From Theropithecus gelada (taxonomy: Eukaryota; Chordata; Mammalia; Primates; Cercopithecidae): a DNA stretch of 64,000 nt. The notes below the pieces were generated by a model that was given only the letters and a program-made list of their open reading frames with translations, searched no databases and was not told the origin of the DNA. The position numbers and the translations under genes were made by a program. The stretch lies in assembly GCF_003255815.1 (NCBI RefSeq), contig NC_037689.1, positions 147,363,815 through 147,427,814 on the forward strand, given 5' to 3'. Shown here piece after piece: positions 11,151-23,090 of the stretch; positions within the stretch are counted from its first letter, which is position 1; each line of letters starts with the position of its first letter.

Positions 11151-11640
11151 TTTTGGCAGTTTCTGGCAACCCATGATAGGACCCAAAAGGCACTGCTGAT
11201 GACTCTGGAGACCCCTTGACAAATGCAGGGGAGATGCCGCTGACAGCTTTTGAGGACCCTTTCACCTTCACAGAGACACAAGGGTTGTAAATTCCTCTAG
11301 GGTCACATTTTTGCATTGATTCCCCTGATACTTTTGGCTCTTGATTCCAGGATTCATGTGTCCTGTGAGACAGCACATGAGTTTCTTGGGGGTTTATGGG
11401 GGCTGACAAGTCACTGACAAGACCTGCAGTTTTAATGGTAACTGATGATGAGAGAAGCTTACCACATGCAGTGTGTGACTCTGGCTTTTGGAGATTTGCA
11501 GAGATTTGGTTCTTCCAGTTCCTTTTTGTGTGCATGCATAGTAGGATAGATTCAATGGCTACATTAGTCAAGGGGACCTCAGAGTCACAGCCATGACTTG
11601 ACTGGGCGGGCATGGTTTAGGCACTTAGGAGCGATTAGAG
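11151..11640 (+). mobile_element. Leader-like internal segment after the LTR
   Basis: Directly after the LTR comes TTTGGCAGTTTCTGGCAACC, which is placed like a primer-binding site and its spacer, followed by about 470 bp without a recognisable gag frame. The 162-codon open frame on the minus strand (11125-11613) shows no known domain and is probably a chance frame in the leader. Confidence 0.4.
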
Positions 11641-11837
11641 CACTCACCAACTGTAAATAAGACATCCATGTTAGGATCAGCTGGTCATGAAACAAGTAAG
11701 TTTAATACCATGTCACCCACCAACTTCAAGACAGCATCCATGCAGGAAGGTTCACTAGAAAGCAATCCAGGACCCAATCCCATGGCATTTCCTTCTTAGA
11801 CTTTGATGTCAGCTCTGAAAGACCCAAGAGTCAACAT

Positions 11838-12271
11838 AAAAATGAGATCTCAGCCATTTGTGTATCTTATTTTGAGAATCGTCTATTCATGTCCTTATGC
11901 AAATCAAAACCACAAGGTGATACCACCTTACTCCTGCAAGAATACCCATAATTAAAAAAACAAAAACAAAAACAAAAAAACAGTAGATGTTGCCATGGAT
12001 GCGGTGATCGGGGTACACTTCTACACTGCTGGTGGGAATGTAAACCGGTAAAACCACTATGAAAAACAGTGTGGAGATTCCTTAAAGAACTAAAAGTAGA
12101 ACAACCATTTGATTTAGCAATCCCACTACTGGGTATCTACCCAGAGGAAAAGAAGTCATTATACAAAAAAGATACTTGGAAACGCATGTTTATAGCAGCA
12201 CAATTCACAATCGCAAAGTCGTTGAACCAACCCAAATGCCCATCAATCAACGAGTGGATAAAGAAACTGTG

Positions 12272-12339
<68 letters not shown>

Positions 12340-12700
12340 ATGATGGAATACTATTCAGCCATAAAAAGGAATGTATTAATAGCATTCACAGTGACTGGGG
12401 TGAGATTGGAGACTGTCATTCTAAGTGAAGTAACTCAGGAATGGAAAACCAAACATCTTGTATTCTCACTGATATATGGGAGCTAAGCTATGAGGACTCA
12501 AAGGCACAAGAATGATACAATGAACTTTGGGGACTTGTGGGGGAAGAGTGGGATGGGGTGAAGGATAAAAGACTACAAATATGGTGCAGTGTATGCTGCT
12601 CAGGTGGGTGCACCAAAATCTCACAAATCACCATTAAAGAATTCATTCATGTAACCAAACACCACCTGCACCCCAATAACTTATGGAAAAAAATTTAAGG
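11838..12700 (+). mobile_element. L1 (primate age) 3' end with a 5' inversion
   Basis: From about 11898 the sequence is sense L1 ORF2 3' end (GCAAATCAAAACCACAAGGT ... GGAATACTATTCAGCCATAA ... 3'UTR). The preceding 45 bp, about 11853-11897, is antisense L1 from just upstream of the same region (AGAATCGTCTATTCATGTCC). This is the twin-priming inversion signature. GAGATCT occurs at both edges (about 11844 and 12701) as a possible target duplication. Confidence 0.8.
12272..12338. repeat. (TA)n(TG)n microsatellite inside L1
   Basis: TATATATATA followed by two TG runs split by a single TATG. It lies in the L1 just before ATGATGGAATACTATTCAGC. Confidence 0.95.
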
Positions 12701-12900
12701 AGATCTTTACTTTCCAGAGACCCGTGTCCTCCACCTTCTGGCTATACTTGCTTTTAATGTGTATAAGTATTAGGCAGCAGAATCTGCAAGCCCTTTAAAA
12801 AATGGCACAATCTTAATAAGGATAATTTAGACTTACAATGGCCATCATGTGGAACATTTCAGATGAACTAGGTTGTTCATCCCAAAAATGTGCTTAAAAA

Positions 12901-13961
12901 TTAGGCCTCCTCCTCCAACTCCATCCCTGTCCCTGCAAAGGACATGATCCCATTCTTGTTTACGGCTGCACTGTATTCCATGGTGTATTTTCTTTATCCA
13001 GTCTCATTGATGGACATTTAGGTTGATTCCATATCTTTGCCATTGTGAATACTGCTGTAATGAATATACACATGCATGTGTCTTTATAATAGACTGATTT
13101 GTATTCCTTCAGGTAAATACCCAGTAATGGGATTGCTGGGTAAAATGGTAGTTTTGTCTTTAGGTCTCTGAGGAATTGCCACACTGTCTTCCACAATGGC
13201 TGAACTAATTTACAGTCCTACCAGCAGTGTATAAGTGTTTCTCTTTCTCTGTCACCTCACCAGCATCTGTTGTTTTGTGACTTTTTAATAATAGCCATTC
13301 TGATGGCTATTTATGATATCTCATAAAACCCAAAACTAAAAACCCTGGAAGACAACCTAGGCAATACCATTCAGGACATAGGCATGGACAAAGATTTCAT
13401 GATGAAGATGCCAAAAGCAATTGCAACAAAAACAAAAATTGACAAATAAAATCTAATTAGACTAAAGAGCTTCTACATGGCAAAAGAAACTATCAACAGA
13501 GTAAACAGACAACCTATACAATGGGAGAACATTTTTGCAAACTATGTGTCTGACAAAGGTCTAATATCCAGCATCTATAAGGAACTTAAACAAATTTACA
13601 AGAAAGAAACAAACAATCCCGTTAAGTGGGCAAAGAACATGAACAGACACTTTCAAAAGAAGGCATGCATGCGGCCAACAATCATATGAACAAAAAAGCT
13701 CAAGATCACTGATCATTAGAAAAAAGCAGTTATTTTAGATTCTATTAGAATCAACAAGGTCTTTCAATTATCAAACTTGACTCTCAGTTGTTGATTTCAA
13801 TGGAATAATATGTATCCATCATATTAGAAAAAGACACTTTGCTTCTAAGAAAGTGTCAAACAATGTTTCTGCAGGTATCGATTTTGTTAAAAACAAGAGT
13901 GTTCACCACAATGTGTGGACAATTACTGAAATAAAGATACAAATTACCTGTCAAAAAAAAG
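12901..13961 (+). pseudogene. Retrocopy-like insertion: L1 pieces fused to an unidentified 3' end
   Basis: A 1.06-kb insert flanked by a 16-bp target-site duplication AAAAATTAGGCCTCCT (12896-12911) versus AAAAGTTAGGCCTCCT (13957-13972). The left copy is preceded by TT, giving the TT/AAAA L1 endonuclease site. The right end has AATAAA (13930-13935) followed 17 nt later by A8 (13953-13960). Inside, 12912-13320 is antisense L1 3' ORF2, 13325-13700 is sense L1 ORF2 from further 5', and about 13701-13952 is sequence I do not recognise. An RNA holding these parts was probably copied by L1 machinery. No protein is encoded. Confidence 0.6.
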
Positions 13962-13972
13962 TTAGGCCTCCT

Positions 13973-15337
13973 GAAATAGGTCCCCACACGGATGACTATT
14001 CATGTGCACAAACTTCTAAAAATATTTTTTTAAGCCTTGCCTCTTTAAGAAATCCCTCATAGAAGACAAATGCAAAGTTTAAGTAGGTAATTAATAGGAA
14101 AATGGAATTTGCCAACATTTTCACTTAGTTACTTTCCTGCTCCAAGGATAGAAAGGAAGCTAGATAAGGCATTTATAAGTTAAGTTGAGGACAAGCAGGC
14201 TTGGTTCTTTTTCAGAACTATCCATGTTGATGATTCCAGCTATAGAAAATGCTTTGCCTGCACTATTCCTTAATGAACATTGCCTTAAACTCAGTCATTT
14301 GGTTGAGAAACAGAAGCTGAGTTGAAAATACCACACATCGAACTAAATCAGTCTACAAAATACAATTTTCTGGCATTTAGAAAATCACCAGAAATTCTTG
14401 CAGTGGGAGAAAGTATTGCTTTAAATAAGCCTCACCTTTTACCATTTTGTCTTTACTCAACTTCCTAACTGTTCCTTTTTCAGTCTGGCAAGTAAAGGAA
14501 CTCAGTCCTGAAATCTAAGTTCTGTGCCTTTGACATGTAAGTTTCCTACTTTGATTTACCTAAGAACTATCCCTTTTGAGATGCAAATTTAGGATAATTT
14601 TTCTTTCTTAAAAATTGGATGAATTAAAAGGACAGTAATGGAGTTAGAACAAGGGTTAAATTTACTAATAGTTGAATGGACCAGAGAAACTCTCTGCTAG
14701 TCCCCTAACTTTTGCAGTACCCCAAACAAATCTGTTCTGCTTCTCCCTTTCTGTAAAAATGTTAAAAACCACAAGGCAGAGATGACAAGGAACACCCCAG
14801 GTAATAATTGCTCAGGGCAACAATCAGGTAGGTGGATCAAGAATAGGGCAAGGGTCCCTTGATTCAACCCCTCACTGGAGTGGGTAAAATGGTTAGGGGA
14901 TGAAGAAGAGACATCCTCAGAGTAACTGATTTGGAGGGAAGATGAATGGTCTCTTAGAAGAACAGATGGTGGTTTGTGAGGAGGTCTGTCTGAGTGTGGT
15001 GTCAACTTCTGACCTCCTGTTCTGTGATAAGAGTCATCTTCAGAGGACTCATGACAGTTGAGTTCCTTTTGAAGGATCTGTCTTTAGGTAGATAAGGGGA
15101 ATTCAGAGAGCCTTGCCTTACATTTTGCTATTCTTCAAGAGCCTTAAGCTCAAAGTAATTAGTATACCAAAGCAATGCATTGTAGGTTGGCATTTTATGA
15201 GCTCCTCCAATAGCTAACTTTGCTTAATGAGCAATTGAATTGTTAAGAATGAGTAAATTAGGTAAATATAAACGGAATAAACTTTATAAGTAAGCTTTTC
15301 ATAGTTTCAAAAATATTTTTCCATATGGCCACATAAG
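13973..15337. other. AT-rich DNA with no recognised gene
   Basis: No coding or repeat call is firm. A minus-strand frame at 14697-15005 (102 codons) has one hydrophobic stretch but no known motif, and its neighbours are broken. An ancient retroviral internal region is conceivable. Confidence 0.4.
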
Positions 15338-15535
15338 AGGGGAACAACACATACTAGGGCCTATTGGAGGGTAGAGGGTGGGAGGAAGGAGAGGATCAGG
15401 AAAAATAACTAATGGGTACTAGGTTTAATACCTGGGTGATGAATTAATGTGTAAAACAAGCCCCCATGATACAAGTTTACCTATATAACAAACCTACACA
15501 TGTACCCCTGAAAGTAAAATAAAACTTAAAAAATC
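15338..15535 (+). mobile_element. L1 3' end, sense, 5'-truncated
   Basis: GGGGAACAACACATACTAGG through GGTGATGAATTAATGTGTAA and CAAACCTACACATGTACCCC to a short A-rich tail: the last 200 bp of a primate L1. Confidence 0.9.
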
Positions 15536-16863
15536 TTGTTTCACCACTTGGCATCTTAATATTATGTTATGTTAAATGAAATAATAGATAGTCATAAAAT
15601 GTCTAAGTCTTTCCTAAGTAAGTTAAATTATTGAAACATTAATTGCTTAACATAAATATAAAGTATCGATACTTTGGAAGCTTGTTTTTATAAGGTATAG
15701 TGAAGCTTAATATATTTGAGTCTGTTGTTAAACAAAAAAATTGTTATATGAAAAGTATATTTATAAAATGTTAGTATATGACAGTTCAAATTGCTTACTG
15801 TATAGTTTAACAAAAAAAAAATCAAGATCATAAGGGATTTTGACAAATCTAATATGTGGTAACTAAAACTAAAATAAAGGAAAACAACTCTATATGTGAG
15901 GAAAGGAAGGCACATTTTATTTAAAAAAAAAAAAAAAAAAAAAACAGATGTATGATGCTGTGTTTGCCTTAAGGGAAAAGGAGAATAATTTTTATCCTAA
16001 AATAAAATGATTGTTCCACAATGTGAAAGAGAAAAAGTATATGAAAGACCAAAGAGATACAAGAATATAATAGGACTGTGAAAATAATTTCATGTGGGGT
16101 CAAGCATGCTAAAACGGAATAAATTTATTGTAAGAGTTTTTTTGGATGAGCTTTAATATCAAAAGTACCCTGATGCAAAACTAGAATCGGATCTTTGCTT
16201 TTGAAAATGGGTATTTCCTTGGAGTGTTGATAAAAGACTAGGAAAGATTTTCTTATGTTTTTAGTGATCTACCTAAGGAACAAGAAAATAATAAATTCGG
16301 TGTTTCGTCAAGATTTTTTTGTTGTATTTTATAAGGTATTTTCTCTTTTTATGTGTCTTTTATCACGTATTTCAATATTTTTTCAAAAAAAACTGAGTCC
16401 TGTAAATCTTCAGAGACCTAAGTCTTTTGAAAGCTATGTAACATATCTGTATTTGTCTTTGCTTCATATTGATTGGTGATCCTGTTTAGTGAAGTGCTTT
16501 AAACCTTGTGACGTCTTTCAAAAACTTCCCAAAATCATATCCTAAATTAAGTCTTTCTTCATCCTAAATTAATGTTAGAGCATTCCAAAGGGCTCCTAAA
16601 CCTCTTCAAAGGAAGGGAGCTATTGAACCAATTAGGCTTATTTGATAAGTTAAATTATTGGGACACATTGTCAAATAAAAAGTGATATTTAACCTTCTTT
16701 GACTCTATTTTTATAGATGTCATTAATATGCACTCCAAAAGTTGCAAGAGATTCCTAGAAAACTGATATGTTATCAGTCATCATTTCAGCCATTATGTTA
16801 AAATGTTGTATGTCACAGAAATAGCCAAATTTCCTTGTCAACAGTGTCATCATTATAATGCAC
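15536..16863. other. Very AT-rich DNA, no gene seen
   Basis: Contains an A22 tract (about 15922-15943) and many short A and T runs. Only short frames are present. No repeat family is recognised with confidence. Confidence 0.45.
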
Positions 16864-16877
16864 TCTCATCAGATTTT

Positions 16878-17162
16878 TTTTTTTATCATTATACTTTAAG
16901 TTCTAGGGTACATGTGCACAACATGCAGGTTTGTTACACAGGTATACATGTGTCATGTTGGTTTGCTGCACCCATCAACTCGTCATTTATATTAGGTATT
17001 TCTCCTAATGTCATTCCTCCCCCAGCCCCCGACCTCCAGACAGGCCCTGGTGAGTGATGTTCCCCGCCCTGTGTCCAAGTGTTCTCATTGTCAAATTCCC
17101 ACCTAAGAGTAAGAACATGCGGTGTTTGGTTTTCTGTCCTTGTGATAGCTTGTTGAGAATGA
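16878..17162 (-). mobile_element. L1 3'UTR end, antisense, 5'-truncated
   Basis: ATACTTTAAGTTCTAGGGTA is the complement of the L1 3' tail. It is flanked by a perfect 14-bp target duplication TCTCATCAGATTTT (16864-16877 and 17163-17176). About 285 bp of L1 remains. Confidence 0.93.
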
Positions 17163-17252
17163 TCTCATCAGATTTTAAACCATGACCATTTCAAGTCTTG
17201 TCACCCACAGTTAATTATTTTTTTGAATGCTTTTTCAAGCAACTGTAATCCT

Positions 17253-17562
17253 ATTTTTTTCCTTTTTTTTTCTTTTTTTTTGAGATCAAGTCTTACTCTG
17301 TTGCCCAGGCTGGAGTGCAGTGGCGTGATCTCGGCTTACTACAACCTCCACCTCCCAGGTTCAAGTGATTCTCCTGCCTCAGCCTCCCGAGTAGCTGGGA
17401 CTACAGGCGCCTGCCACCACACCCAGCTAATTGTTGTATTTTTAGTAGAGACAGGATTTCACCATTTTGGCCAGGCTGGTCTCAAACTCCTGACCTCAGG
17501 TGATCCACCCACCTCGGCCTCCCAAAGTGCTGGTATTACAGGCATGAGCCACCGCGCCCAAC
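17253..17562 (-). mobile_element. AluS, antisense
   Basis: Full-length Alu complement with target duplication AACTGTAATCCT (17241-17252 and 17563-17574). The right-arm reading TCGGCTTACTACAACCTCC and diffuse changes indicate AluS age. Confidence 0.92.
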
Positions 17563-17574
17563 AACTGTAATCCT

Positions 17575-18277
17575 TGAGTGCTTTGTTTTCAAAAAGACTC
17601 ATGCAAAAGACTCTGAAAAGTACAGGATTCTGGTAACTTTAAAATCATACCATTGGACTTGATAAGAATGTCCATAAATCTAATGAAGAAACTGACGACT
17701 TCATGAAACAGTTGCTCCAACATCAAGCAGAACAAGAATTAATTACATGGGAATAAATGAACCAATGAGTATAATGTTTTCATATTGTTTATTTTGGAAT
17801 TTCCTTGCTTCTTTATTTTAATGTTTTGTTTTCCAGATTTAAGGAAACTTCTTTATTTTAAGGTATCTAGGGCTTACTATAATTTGGTAAAGTATAATTT
17901 TGTGAACAAAATTGAAATCATTTAATTTTTCTGTCTACTTAGTCCCTCTAGGAATCAGAAACAATATATATATTTTCTAGTTCCTATAATGATATTGTTT
18001 GCATAAGTTCAATCACAATCTGCTCTCTTCATAACAGGATACAATTGGCAATGTTAGTTATATTACCAAGACAGTCATTAGGACACCACATTTGAGAAAG
18101 TCCATATAATTCATGGCTTTGAGGGTTCCTAGCCTTATAGTGAGTGAGAAAAAAAAGTCACTTCCTGAAGGCCTAGGGACCTCAAAATATTTTGGGGACC
18201 CAGAGAAGAGAGGAATTCACCCAAATCTGTACAGCAGGCAAAGTCTGAAGTCTGCCTTGGTTTGGGGACAGTGTCCT
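17575..18277. other. Unassigned DNA with one short coding-like stretch
   Basis: From about 17643 to the TAA at 17754-17756 one plus frame encodes a charged peptide (EETDDFMKQLL and QHQAEQELITWE). It is preceded by an in-frame stop at 17640. It could be a fragment of an old gene or retroelement; no family recognised. Confidence 0.3.
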
Positions 18278-20795
18278 TCATGTTAAAAACCCTTAAGAAA
18301 CCAGGCTTTGAAAGAATATACTTCAAAATAATGACAGCAATCTGTGACGAGCTCACAGCCAACATCATACTGAGTGGGCAAAAGCTGGAAGCATTTTCCC
18401 TGAGAAATAGAAAAAGCCAAGGATGACCACTCTCACCACTCATATTCAGCATAGTAATGGAAGTCCTAGCCAGAGAAATAAGGCAAGAGAAACATAAAAG
18501 GCATCGAAATACGAAGAGACAAAATCAAACTACCTCTGTAGACAATTTGATTCTATAGCTAGAAAACCCATCGTCTCTGCCCAAAAACTTCTAGTTCTGA
18601 TAAACAACTTCTACAAAGTCTCAGATACACAATCAATGTACCATAATCAGTAACATCTCTATACACCAACAACATCCAAGAAGGGAGCCAAATCAAGAAT
18701 GCAATCTCATTCACAACAGCCACAAAAAAAAAGAATGAAGTATCTAGGAATACAGCTAACCAGAGAGATGAAACATCTCTACAAGAATTATAAAACATTG
18801 GTCAAAGAAATGAAAGATAACACAAACAAATGGAAAATATTCCATGTTCAAGGAGAGGAAGAATCAATATTGTTGAAATGACCATACTGCCCAAAGTAAT
18901 TTAGAGACTCAATGCTATTCCTATCAAACTACCAATGACATTTCTCTCACAATTAGGAAAAAAAAAAAAAAAACTATCTTAAAATTCATATGGAACCAAA
19001 ACTAGCCCAAATAGCCAGGGCAATCTGAAGCAAAAAGAGTAAAGCTTGAAGCATCACACTGCCTGAATTCGAACTGTACTACAAGGCTACAATAACCAAG
19101 AAAACATGGTACTGGTACCAAAAAAACAGATATATAAACCAATGGAACAGGTTAGAGAACCCATAAATAAAGCCACACACACCTACAATCACCTGATCTT
19201 TGACAAAGTCAACAAAAATAAGCAGGGGGGAAAGGACTACCCATTCAATAAATGGTGCTGGGATTACTGGCTAACCATATGTGGAAGATTGAAACTGGAC
19301 CACTTCATTACATCATATCCAAAAAATAACTCAAGAGGGATTAGAAACTTAAACGTAAAACCTAAAACTATAGTAACCCTGGAAGGGAACCAAGAAAAAT
19401 ACCATTTTAAACCTAGGCCCTGGCAAGGATTTCACAATGATGCCAAAAGCAATTGCAACACAAACAAAAATCGACAAATAGGACCTAATTAAACTAAAGA
19501 GCATCTGCACAGCAAAAGAAACTATTAACAGAATAAACAGATAATCTACAGAATGGGATAAAATATTTGCAAACTATGCATTTCACAAAGGTCTAATATT
19601 CAGAATCTATAAGGAACTTAAATTTACAAGCAAGAAACAACTCAATTAAAACGTGAGCAGGGGCCAGACGCGGTGGCTCATGCCTGTAATTCCAGCACTT
19701 TGGGAGGCTGAGGCAGGCAGATTACAAGGTCAGGAGTTCGAGACCAGCCTGGCCAATGTGGTGAAACCCTGTCTCTACTAAAAACAAAAAAAAAAATTAG
19801 CCAGGCATGGTGGCACATGTTTGTAATCCCAGCTACTCGGGAGGCTGAGGCAGGAGAATTGCTTGAACCTGGGAGGCAGAGGTTGCAGTGAGCCGAGATT
19901 GTGCCACTGCACTCCAGCCTAGGCGACTGAGTGAGACTCCATCCCCCACCCGGCCCACCCAAAAAAAAAAAAGTGAGCAAGGGACATGAACAGACACTTT
20001 TCAAAAGAAGACACACACATGGCCAACAAACATATGAAAAAATTTTCCACATCACTATTAGAGAAATACAAATCAAAACCATAATGAGATATGATCTCAA
20101 ACCAGTCAGAATGGCTACTACTAAAAAGTGAAGAAAATAACAGACACTGGTGAGGTTGCAGAGGAAAGGGAATTCTTATACACTGCTGGTGAGAATGTGT
20201 ATTAGTTCTGCCACTGTGAAAAACCCAGTCATGATTTCTGAAAGAACTTAAGGCAGAATTACCATTAAACCCAGTAATTCCATTATTGGGTATATACCCA
20301 AAGGAATCGTTCTACCATAAAGACACATGCATGCATATACTCATTGCAGCACTATTCACAAAAGCAAAGATATAGGATCACCTACATGTCCATCAGCAAT
20401 AGATTGGAAAAAGAAAATGTAGTACATATACACCATGGAATACTACACAGCCATAAAAAGAAAGAGATCATGTCCTTTGCAGTACCATGGATGGAGTTGG
20501 AGGCCATTATTCTAAGTGAATTAACACAGGAACAGAAAACCAAATACCACATGTTCTCAGTTAAAAGTGGGAGGTAAACATGGAGTCCACATGGACACAA
20601 AGAAGGGAATAACAGACACAAGAGCCCATTTGAAGTTGGAGGGTGCGAGGAGGGTGAGGATTGAAAAACCATCTATTGTGTACTATGCTTATTATCTGGA
20701 TAAGACATGCACCAAACCCCCATGACACACAATGTACCTGTATAACAAACCTGCACATGTACCCCTGAACTTAACATAAAAGTTAAAAATGTATG
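18278..20795 (+). mobile_element. L1 (primate age), sense, 5'-truncated, split by AluS
   Basis: Starts in ORF2 (GAATATACTTCAAAATAATG ... GCTGGAAGCATTTTCCCTGA) and runs through the ORF2 end (GGAATACTACACAGCCATAA) and 3'UTR to a short A-rich tail. Many stops and indels mean no ORF2 protein. Confidence 0.92.
19662..19969 (+). mobile_element. AluS, sense, inside L1
   Basis: GGCCAGACGCGGTGGCTCAT start and an A-rich tail. The L1 resumes with a diverged duplication AAACGTGAGCAGG / AAAGTGAGCAAGG (19649-19661 and 19970-19982). Confidence 0.92.
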
Positions 20796-20943
20796 ACTTC
20801 TTATGAAGTCACACTTGAAATAAAACTTATCGACTTACTGAAGTCTTATTGAAATAAGACTCTCTATGACAATGACACCCTTACCCCTCTTAATTTTTTC
20901 TTGCTTATGTTTACCTCATTTACTTGTCAGGATAATACCTGTA

Positions 20944-21453
20944 CAACTGATCCTTGAATAAAGTGAGGGTTGGAGGCACTGACTCCCAGTGCAGTCAAAA
21001 ATCTACATATAACATATGACTCCTTAGAAACGTAACTACTAATAGTTTACTGCTGACTGGAAACCATAAGAATTAACACATATTTTTTCTGTTTAATGCA
21101 TTATGTACTATATTCTTACAATAAAGAAAGCTAGAGAAGAGAAAGGGTTATTAAGAAAATCCTGTGTAAGAGAAAATATAGTTACTATTCATGAAGTGAA
21201 AGTGGATCATCATAAGTGTTTTGTATTTATATATTTTATGTATTTGTATATTCTAGTAAAATATATTTACTATTTATTAAGTGAAGTGGGTCATGATAAG
21301 GGTTTTTGTCCTCATCATCCACACTTTCAGCAGGCTGTGGAAGAAAAAGAAGAGGAGGGGTTATTCTCACAGTCTCAGGAATGGCATGAGCAGAAGAAAG
21401 TTCATGTATAACTGGACCCACACATTTCAAACCCGCATTGTTCAAGTGTCAAA
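20944..21453. mobile_element. Nonautonomous DNA transposon, Tigger-like
   Basis: Ends are inverted: ACTGATCCTTGAATAA on the left and the complement of CATTGTTCAAGTGTCAA on the right. The interior resembles the common mammalian element starting TTGACCCTTGAACAA, which I take to be a Tc1/mariner-Tigger derivative. About 510 bp, with no transposase. Confidence 0.6.
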
Positions 21454-21512
21454 AGTAGTTAGAATTTTACAATGATTAGATTCCATAGAAAGTTGGATAT
21501 GCCATGCCAAAC

Positions 21513-21516
<4 letters not shown>

Positions 21517-21550
<34 letters not shown>

Positions 21551-21830
21551 AGACGGAGTCTCGCTCTGTCACCCAGGCTGGAGTACAGTGGCCGGATCTC
21601 AGCTCACTGCAAGCTCTGTCTCCCAGGTTTATGCCATTCTCCTGCCTCAGCCTCCCGAGTAGCTGGGACTACAGGCGCCCGCCACCTCACCCGGCTAGTT
21701 TTTTTGTATTTTTAGTAGAGACGGGGTTTCACCGTGTTAGCCAGGATGGTCTCGAACTCCTGACCTCGTGATCCGCCCGTCTCGGCCTCCCAAAGTGCTG
21801 GGATTACAGGCTTGAGCCACCGCGCCCGGC
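21517..21830 (-). mobile_element. AluY, antisense, Old World monkey type
   Basis: About 32 T then a full Alu complement with GTGGCCGGATCTCAGCTCAC. Perfect target duplication CCAAACCCAT (21507-21516 and 21831-21840). Confidence 0.93.
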
Positions 21831-21840
21831 CCAAACCCAT

Positions 21841-22540
21841 ATTTTTATGTGACCCAAGAGAATTTTTAATCCACCCAGTAGCTAGTTTTATCAACATCCT
21901 TGATGCAATTGTTTATCCAAACTTTGCTAGTAATCCTTTTATAGAGTCAGACTTCCAAATCCACTTGACCTCACTCTCTGCTTTAATTTAGCCCTGTGAT
22001 AGGATAGTAGATCATAGAACTGCAACCTTCTAGCTCAAAAGAGAGGGATCTCCGCAGTTGCTAACACTTTCAGTTGCACGTGGATAAATAGGACAAACAG
22101 ACTGCTTGGTTAAAACGAGTAGATTCCTCATCTAGCTCATTCTTTGATCTGTTCAATTTCAGTTGGTTTAATCCATGGGAAGCCTGCCTAAGGGGCTGTT
22201 TTTAAAATCCCCAGCCAAACTGAGGTTCCAGTACCAGAGTAGCTGGTAAGGTTTCCCTAACTGGAAATGAAGGGGAGCTGAAGGTAGATGTTTCCAGTAT
22301 GCCTTTCACAGGATAATTCTTGTGCCTAGTTGTCCAACCAGTGATCAGGTAGCCCCTCATGTGGGAAATTTGTTTATACTGGCAGATGTCACTGCAGTTC
22401 TTGTCTAATCTGTGTTTAGTTTATGCCTGCCTGACCACCGTCCTGTCACATGGAGCCTGATCTTGTGTTCCTCACAACATCCCAAGTAAAGCCTGGCCTT
22501 GGTTAGACACAGGGTATTCCAATGGAAGGCAAAAATTCAA
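21841..22540. other. Single-copy-looking intergenic DNA
   Basis: No gene or repeat recognised. Base composition is near average. Confidence 0.4.
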
Positions 22541-23090
22541 ATTACCACCATGACAGGAAATAAATTCAAAGATTTATTACTTACAGATCCTGGTCAGAGA
22601 GGGTTCAAAGGGTTGGGAGGACAGTTCTCCATTCCCTGATCATATGAGGCAAGAATGAAGAAGCGAAGAGTCAGGCACAGGGAGAGGGAGGGGAGAGAGA
22701 CAGAGACATGGAGAGAGAAAGAGAGAGAGAGAGCAGTATAAATATAAAAAAATAGGATATGGGTCATGTTAAGTTCACAGGCAAATGCCTGAATGGTCCT
22801 TTTAAAGTAAAATATTTGGAAGGAAAAACAGGGGAAGCCCAGTCTTTTAGGTGGGAGATACACCTCTAAATTTTTTGTCTCTGACCAGAGGCTTGAGACA
22901 TTTGGGTGTGATGTTCTGGTTCAACTGGCTAGGCAGCAACCTTTGCTCTGTCATTCCCATTGCAAGGATATGCTCCAAACTCTTGGCATTATCCTCCTGA
23001 CAGTCATAAGAGTAGTCTCCCTAGTTCACTGCATCCTCTCAAAAAGGCTTAAAAATCTCCATGCAGCCATCTGCTGAAGGCTGAATGGCC
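22541..23090 (-). mobile_element. LTR-like segment, antisense
   Basis: The minus strand has AATAAATC (complement of GATTTATT at 22571-22578) near its 3' end. A GA-rich tract at 22676-22733 lies within. Family unknown. Confidence 0.35.

Noticed and set aside
11125..11613. 162-codon minus-strand frame
   Set aside because: Lies in an LTR leader-like segment, has no recognisable domain, and runs opposite to the LTR.
14697..15005. 102-codon minus-strand frame with a hydrophobic stretch
   Set aside because: Isolated, no family resemblance, no flanking frames or regulatory signals.
17223..17570. 115-codon frame
   Set aside because: Translation of an antisense Alu; similar frames occur in every antisense Alu here.
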